Source: Ralstonia soli (GTDB lineage Bacteria > Pseudomonadota > Gammaproteobacteria > Burkholderiales > Burkholderiaceae). Taken from it: a stretch of 64,000 nt of DNA. The position numbers and the translations under genes are program-made. How positions within the stretch are numbered: position 1 is the stretch's first letter; every line of letters begins with the position of its first letter. A model generated the notes under the pieces. That model was not told where the DNA came from. It was given only the letters and a program-made list of their open reading frames with translations, and searched no databases. Positions 59,392 to 64,000 of the stretch are shown here, one piece after another. Location: assembly GCF_023955655.1 (NCBI RefSeq), contig NZ_JAMXHT010000003.1:248001-312000 (forward strand). Direction: 5' to 3'.

Positions 59392-60591
59392 TCAGCCGCC
59401 GCAACCTGTCACGCTGGACACCTGCACCCGAACCTCGGCCGGCTTGCATGCAGGCGTCGGCGCAACTTCCGCGGCATCGCCGAAGAAGCAGTCGGTCGAT
59501 TCCCCCATGAATGTCTTGATGACTCCCGAGGTTCCCGCGCCGGAACCCGGGCACGCCGCGGTGTAGTGGACGTCGATGCATTCCACTTCACGCGGCTTGA
59601 TCTTGGGCATCACCCCGACCAGGTAATGCTTGCCTTCGCCGTCCGGGCAATGACGCGCCTTTAGCTTGAGCGATTGCGCGACGGCCTGCAGATAGTCCTG
59701 CTTCTTTTTATCGACTGCCGCTGACGCAGCGGATGCGCTCGAGGCATCGGCTTGCTTGGTGTTGCCAAGGGCGGCGACTGGCTTGGCCGTGTTTGCCGGC
59801 TGCGCCTGGGCTGCAGGCGGTGACGGGTTGATGGGGATCGTCTGTGCGGCGCGTTGTTGCCGCAGGAGTTGGGATTGCGTCATCACCGGAGCACCCTGCC
59901 CGGCGGGCGGTTGCTGCGCAGGTTGCGCGCCATTGATGGGCAGCGTCTGGCTCGTCGGCTGCACCGTTTGGGGAATCGGGATCGTCTGTGCGCCGCGCTG
60001 CTGTGGCGGCAGTTGAGATGACACCGTCGGCAGCGGAGACCCTTGGCCGAGCGACTGTTGCTGTGCCGTTTGAGGCCGAATCGTCGGCAACACCGGACCA
60101 CTCGGCTGCGTCGGCGTGGCCGGGCTGGTTTGCGCGCTGCGTTGCTGCTGCGGTGCCTGGGATTGCACGGTTGGCAATGCTGAACCTTGCCCAAGCGGCT
60201 GCGTCTTGGCAGACGACCGCTCCTGTGTCACTTCACGCCGGCGCTCCTGTGCCGCAGCGTGTTGGCGCTCCGCGTCTTGCTGCCTGCGCTGTCGTTCCTG
60301 GGCTTCCTGCTGCTGACGCTGCTGCTCCTGCTGACGCTCGCGAGCCTCTTGCTGGCGTTGACGTTCCCGCGCCGCTTCCTGCTCACGTTCACGCTCCCGC
60401 TCGCGTTCTCGTTCTCGCTCCCGTTGCTCACGTTCACGTTCGCGCTCTCGCTCGCGGTCTCGCGCCTCACGTTCGAGGCACTGTTCCTGCAGCGACGACG
60501 GCTTGGTTGGCGGGCAATACGCCGATGCCAAATTGGGCAGGATCAACAATGCAGCGCACAACAAAGACGGCCTGAATGATGGCTTGCTCAT
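59392..60591 (-). CDS. Secreted low-complexity Arg/Glu/Gln-repeat protein
   Basis: 399 residues with a signal peptide (MSKPSFRPSLLCAALLILPNLASA), a CPPTK segment, then about 70 residues of pure (RE)n and RxxQQ-rich sequence, a long Gln/Pro/Thr-rich region with repeats of the GQGxxLPTVxSQxPxQQRxAQT type (about four copies), and a C-terminal folded region with six cysteines (ARHCPDGEG, ECIDVHY, AACPGS, DCFFGD, TPACKP, TGCGG). The C-terminus looks like an extracytoplasmic disulfide-bonded domain. No family was recognised. 90 bp before the PDZ lipoprotein gene on the same strand. Confidence 0.75.
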   Translation of the reverse strand: MSKPSFRPSLLCAALLILPNLASAYCPPTKPSSLQEQCLEREARDREREREREREQREREREREREREREQEAARERQRQQEARERQQEQQRQQQEAQERQRRQQDAERQHAAAQERRREVTQERSSAKTQPLGQGSALPTVQSQAPQQQRSAQTSPATPTQPSGPVLPTIRPQTAQQQSLGQGSPLPTVSSQLPPQQRGAQTIPIPQTVQPTSQTLPINGAQPAQQPPAGQGAPVMTQSQLLRQQRAAQTIPINPSPPAAQAQPANTAKPVAALGNTKQADASSASAASAAVDKKKQDYLQAVAQSLKLKARHCPDGEGKHYLVGVMPKIKPREVECIDVHYTAACPGSGAGTSGVIKTFMGESTDCFFGDAAEVAPTPACKPAEVRVQVSSVTGCGG

Positions 60592-60950
60592 TGCACTCCC
60601 CCGGTGACGGGCATTCTCGGATGCCCCATGTATTTTTGAATCGTCCGTGGGCGATTGCATGATCGCCACACCATCGCGCCATCGACGCGGCGTAAGGCTG
60701 TCGCGCCCCATTCAACAGAACGGACTTGTATCGCAATGCGTAGAGGGGGGTCAATCCAGACAAGCCCTCTGCGGAGCGCGCCGCGAGGGTGGCAATCAGC
60801 GCGCATTCACGGGATCGAACACGAACTAAAAAAAATGCGCTGGCACCGGCTCGCGATGAGCCGGTGCCAACCTCCCCGAATGCGGCGGCGGCGCCGGGCG
60901 CTCGATTGGCGCCCTGGTCGTTGCCGCCTTTGATTGACGGCTTTTTTTGA
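60592..60950. other. 359-bp gap with a terminator
   Basis: No gene. Contains a strong minus-strand intrinsic terminator (60828-60869) and a probable promoter/leader region for the repeat protein gene; no clean -10/-35 pair is visible. Confidence 0.5.
60828..60869 (-). terminator. Intrinsic terminator after the large lipoprotein gene
   Basis: Perfect 12-bp inverted repeat TGGCACCGGCTC / GAGCCGGTGCCA (60841-60852 and 60858-60869) with a GCGAT loop. Reading the minus strand, the stem is followed after five bases (GCGCA) by eight T residues. It lies about 80 bp downstream of the lipoprotein stop. Confidence 0.85.
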
Positions 60951-62600
60951 TTAGTTACCGGGCTTGTTCACCGAGAAATTCACCTGATACTTGCTAGGCG
61001 TGACCGACGGGGAGCCATACCATGCCAGCGTCAACCCACCCAACGGCAGTTGCCAGACCTCGGCGCAAGTGGTGGCTGTGGTGCCGTCCGTCGTCGTACA
61101 GGCATCCTTAGCGCGGTGACGCAGGCCAGCGAACGGATCGTTGTAGCTGACCTGGTTCGTATGGCCATCCGCATAGGTGCGGGTGACGGTCGAGCCGTTC
61201 ACGGCCGAGATGGTGTGGCTGTCTTCCGTGACTGCCTGCAGGCCGGTAGCCGTGACAGTGGTTTGCCAGAAAGTGCTGACGGTGCCGACTGCAGGCACGG
61301 CCAGCGTCGTCTGCGGCGCGAAGATACCCACGCCACCACCTTGGCTGGCGTCCAGCGCGGCAATCAAGATGAGATTGCCCTGCGCGTTCTGGAAGCCATA
61401 GGCATGGGCCTCGACGGTGCCGGCCGAGGCGCCATCGTCCACCCAATCGGCGCCACCATCCGACGTGGCGGCCAAGTGCCCGTACGGCGCGTTGTTATCC
61501 ACCGCGCAAGGGGAACCCACCGCGCAATTCGTGGCGGCCTTGACGACGCCGTTGACGTAGGTGTTCGTACCGTACCCGCCTTGTGCGCCCCCGCTCAGGA
61601 AGGCAATGTTGTACACGCCGTTGACGGCGTTCGGGTCGATGGTCTGCTTGGGCATCGACAGCGACAGCGTGCCCGTGTTGCCGGTACCGTTGGCCCAAAC
61701 CGCCATGCCCGACTTGGCCACCAGCACGCGCGTCGCGCCCGTGTCGTTCAACGAGAAATCGCAGGCCGTTGCGCCTTGGGTGAGCTGGTAGCTCGACCCG
61801 CCCATCGCGACTGTCAGCTTGGTGGCGTCGATGGTCACCACTTGCGCGGAGCCATCGGAGAACTTGATCAACCGGTGATCGCCGCTCTTGAGCGCCGGGC
61901 ACGCCGAATTGGCCGGTGCCATGACGGTGCCGATGGTCGAACCCGCTGCGGTGCTGGAGCTGCCGCTGGTGCTGGCAACCGCCGTGCTCAGGTCGGTCAG
62001 GGTGGCACCTGCGGCGGTCAGCGTCGATTGCAGTTTGTCCAGCACCCCGTCGTAGCCTTGGCCGCTGCCCGCGGCGATCGAGCCGCCCAGGAAGTCGCTG
62101 ATGCCCGACGCATCGAAGCCCGCGCCCTGGAGGACCTTGACCAGGGCCGATTGCGCAGCGCTCACGTCGCTGGCGTTCACGGTCGTGGTCGAGGTGAACG
62201 CGGCCACGTACTTCGCCGGATCCTGCCCCGCCAGCTGCGCGAGCAGCAGTTCGGTCAGCGGCGTGACATTGGCCGTGGCGCCGCTGCTGATCGATCCGGA
62301 ACCGGCGATCAGGGAGTGCAACACCGTCTTGCTGTCAGCGCTGGTGGCTGTCAGCACGCAAGGCAGGGTGGCACTGCTGACCGGCACCGAATAGCTGCCG
62401 TCCGCGCCCGTGGTGGCCGTGCCGGAACCCGCCGAGCAGGTGACATTGATCGTCGCGCCGGACAAGGCTGCGCCAGTGGCAGCGACCCCGCTGATCGTCT
62501 GTGACTGCGGGCTGTTTTGCTGAGGCGCGGAATCTCCGCCGCCGCCGCAAGCGGACAGGACAAGCGCCGCAGCGCCGATTGCGATAGGTGCAAGCTTCAT
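60951..62600 (-). CDS. Large outer-membrane-type lipoprotein with carboxypeptidase-regulatory-like segment
   Basis: 549 residues beginning MKLAPIAIGAAALVLSACGGGG, a lipoprotein signal with lipobox LSAC and a GGGG spacer. An N-terminal beta segment (about 35-80, GVAATGAALSGATINVTCSAGSGTATTGADGSYSVPVSS) resembles carboxypeptidase-regulatory-like/DUF4382-type domains; the middle is rich in helices (LTELLLAQLAGQDPAKYVAAF), and the C-terminal part is beta rich. Function unknown; the SD AAGGGAGG precedes the start. It ends at a terminator. Confidence 0.85.
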   Translation of the reverse strand: MKLAPIAIGAAALVLSACGGGGDSAPQQNSPQSQTISGVAATGAALSGATINVTCSAGSGTATTGADGSYSVPVSSATLPCVLTATSADSKTVLHSLIAGSGSISSGATANVTPLTELLLAQLAGQDPAKYVAAFTSTTTVNASDVSAAQSALVKVLQGAGFDASGISDFLGGSIAAGSGQGYDGVLDKLQSTLTAAGATLTDLSTAVASTSGSSSTAAGSTIGTVMAPANSACPALKSGDHRLIKFSDGSAQVVTIDATKLTVAMGGSSYQLTQGATACDFSLNDTGATRVLVAKSGMAVWANGTGNTGTLSLSMPKQTIDPNAVNGVYNIAFLSGGAQGGYGTNTYVNGVVKAATNCAVGSPCAVDNNAPYGHLAATSDGGADWVDDGASAGTVEAHAYGFQNAQGNLILIAALDASQGGGVGIFAPQTTLAVPAVGTVSTFWQTTVTATGLQAVTEDSHTISAVNGSTVTRTYADGHTNQVSYNDPFAGLRHRAKDACTTTDGTTATTCAEVWQLPLGGLTLAWYGSPSVTPSKYQVNFSVNKPGN

Positions 62601-62921
62601 GATTTCCCTCCCTTCTGAGCCGTTCTAGTGTGGTGTTGCCTTGCGTCGATTCTTCTCAAGCCCAGGCAACCGATCATCATTCAAATGAATGAAAATCGGC
62701 CGCCCGGGGCTTCTTTTGCGATGTTTTATGCGAAGGCATGACACCACATCGGCACTTACCGATGACTTACCAATGCGACGCCATCCGGTTGCGTGCCTGG
62801 CCAGGCGGGCGCGGAGCACACCCCACGAACGAGGGGATGCCGCATGCGTTCCGGTCGATGACATTGTCAAAAGCGGCCCTTCCGGGCAGCCAGCGCTGCT
62901 GACAAGCGCGCGCAGTCAGGC
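62601..62921. other. 321-bp divergent gap between the lipoprotein and the LuxR-type regulator gene
   Basis: No credible gene. It holds the control regions of the divergent genes. An AT-richer patch (62680-62700) may contain regulatory sites, but no symmetrical operator or clear -35/-10 was read. Confidence 0.4.
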
Positions 62922-64000
62922 ATGGCAATTGAGGGAAACACCCGAACCCGAGCCAAGGCCATCAGAGCAATACTTCGAGAGCTGCCGCAACGCTGGCTTG
63001 CGTGCGGATACCCGCCCCATACTGAAACGTTGATCTCCTCGTCGATCCTCTCCAAGCTCAACCGTCCGCAATCGGGCGGCATCGTGCCGCGCCCGCGCCT
63101 GCTGGACCTGATCGGCCAGCGTCACGAGGCGAGCCCCATCGTCTGGGTCAGCAGTGTCGCCGGCTCCGGCAAGACGAAGCTGGCCGCCAGCTACCTGGAT
63201 GCCACCGCGTTACGGCCGATCTGGTACGAGGTGGACAGCGGCGATACCGACCCGGCCAACGTCTTCCACTACTTCGGTTTGGCGTGCGGCATGCACTGCC
63301 CCGCAGCATCGCTACCGCCCTTCACCGGCGATCACCTGTTCGATCTGGCGACATTTGCCCGTCGATACTTCCGGGCGCTGTTCTCAGCGCTGACCCAGCC
63401 CACCCTGCTGGTGATCGAGAACTACCACGCAGCCGAGGCCGAGCCGAGTTTCAACCTGATCATGCGCGAGGCACTCTGCGCCGTGCCCAAACACGTGCGC
63501 GTTCTGGTGCTCAGCCGGTTCTCGCCACCGGCAACGCTGGCCCGGCTCCAGGCCAACCAGGAGCTCGCGCTGCTCGATTGGCAACACCTCAAGCTGACCG
63601 AGGAAGAAACGCGCGCAATCGTCGCGCGCCGTATCGCTACGTCCGCCGTGTCCGCCATGTCCGCAACCACGCAGGCGCTGGCGCCAGACGCGCTGCACGA
63701 ACTGGCCCGCCAACTCCATGCGCGCAGCGGCGGCTGGGTGGCGGCCATCGTGTTGCTGCTGGACCAGATTGGCCAGCACGACGTCAACCATCTTGCGCGC
63801 CTGGACTCGCGTGACGTGCTGTTTCCGTACTTTGCGCAGGAGATGTTTGGGGAAGCCACGCCCGAGCTGCGCCACTTTCTTCTGTGTACCGCGATCCCGC
63901 CGAACTTCGATCTGACGGAAGCGCGCGCGCTCACCGGCAATGCCGACGTGGATCGCTTCGTCACGCCAACCCATCGTCAGCAATACTTCATCGATCAGTT
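62922..64000 (+). CDS. MalT-type ATP-dependent LuxR regulator (partial, C-terminus beyond window)
   Basis: Large transcription activator of the MalT/LuxR (LAL) family: an NTPase domain, then (beyond this window) TPR repeats and a C-terminal LuxR helix-turn-helix. Visible: SKLNRPQSGGIVPRPRLLDL, Walker A SVAGSGKTKLA and the Walker B-like LLVIENYHAAE. The frame is open from ATG 62922 (MAIEGNTRTR...), but family similarity begins after TTG 63030 (LISSSILSKLN), which is an alternative start; neither has a strong SD. About 359 codons are visible. The ligand and target genes are unknown; the divergent lipoprotein gene is a possible target. Confidence 0.85.
   Translation, partial: MAIEGNTRTRAKAIRAILRELPQRWLACGYPPHTETLISSSILSKLNRPQSGGIVPRPRLLDLIGQRHEASPIVWVSSVAGSGKTKLAASYLDATALRPIWYEVDSGDTDPANVFHYFGLACGMHCPAASLPPFTGDHLFDLATFARRYFRALFSALTQPTLLVIENYHAAEAEPSFNLIMREALCAVPKHVRVLVLSRFSPPATLARLQANQELALLDWQHLKLTEEETRAIVARRIATSAVSAMSATTQALAPDALHELARQLHARSGGWVAAIVLLLDQIGQHDVNHLARLDSRDVLFPYFAQEMFGEATPELRHFLLCTAIPPNFDLTEARALTGNADVDRFVTPTHRQQYFIDQ

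Overview
The window is a stretch of a GC-rich betaproteobacterial chromosome, most likely Ralstonia (genus inferred at roughly 80%; nearest alternatives Cupriavidus or Burkholderia). The reasons are the gene order fabD-fabH-plsX-rpmF-yceD / maf ... rluC / rne, a betaproteobacterial isc operon, an intracellular Cys-type PHA depolymerase, and Burkholderiaceae-type DUF1841, Gcr and MalT-like genes. I see no rRNA, tRNA, CRISPR array, insertion sequence or prophage. It is mostly housekeeping sequence; accessory character appears at a tandem-repeat block (about 39.1-39.65 kb) and in the last 6 kb.

Layout. 1-4.2 kb, minus strand: a lipid/ribosome operon yceD-rpmF-plsX-fabH-fabD (fabD cut by the left edge), with a clear sigma70-type promoter upstream of yceD. 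4.2-5.6 kb, plus: maf and an RsmI-like methylase. 5.6-8.8 kb, minus: rluC, a phosphoglycolate-phosphatase-like HAD gene, a Rieske ferredoxin and sppA, tightly packed. 8.8-16.3 kb, plus: a long structured leader, rne (RNase E), then molybdenum-cofactor genes moaA-mobA-moeA and a small membrane protein. 16.3-22.4 kb, minus: rmuC, a ghrB-like dehydrogenase, an NhaD-type antiporter, an orphan lutC, and pncB. 22.5-27.0 kb, plus: prfB with its programmed +1 frameshift, an SDR gene, lysS and a glycine-zipper protein.

27.1-33.1 kb, minus: a complete isc operon iscR-iscS-iscU-iscA-(DUF3565)-hscB-hscA-fdx-iscX with a promoter and two candidate type-1 IscR sites. 33.3-39.1 kb, plus: a ribose-type operon rbsB-A-C-R-K preceded by a perfect 14-bp LacI-family palindrome. 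39.1-39.65 kb: a block of about 540 bp with 21-bp period organised into 84-bp higher-order units. 39.65-44.0 kb, minus: gcr (PF10136 membrane protein) and uvrB. 44.3-47.1 kb, plus: an aromatic/aspartate aminotransferase and phaZ. 47.1-47.8 kb, minus: a TetR regulator. 48-49.4 kb, plus: rsxB-like ferredoxin and nth. 49.5-51.1 kb, minus: a nitroreductase and a DMT exporter. 51.2-52.5 kb: DUF1841 and two small cytochromes c. 52.7-55.5 kb, plus: moxR-GNAT-CoxE-like VWA operon. 55.6-62.6 kb, minus: a spermidine-synthase-like protein, a TPR membrane protein, DUF1993, a PDZ/TPR lipoprotein, an Arg/Glu/Gln-repeat secreted protein and a large lipoprotein. 62.9 kb to the right edge, plus: the N-terminal part of a MalT-type LuxR regulator.

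Most of the genes are individually well known. The observations most worth follow-up are the 21/84-bp repeat block, the hairpin in the rne leader, the paired IscR sites, the DUF3565 gene nested inside isc, and the PDZ/repeat-protein pair near 59-60 kb. I did not find a convincing new multi-gene system.
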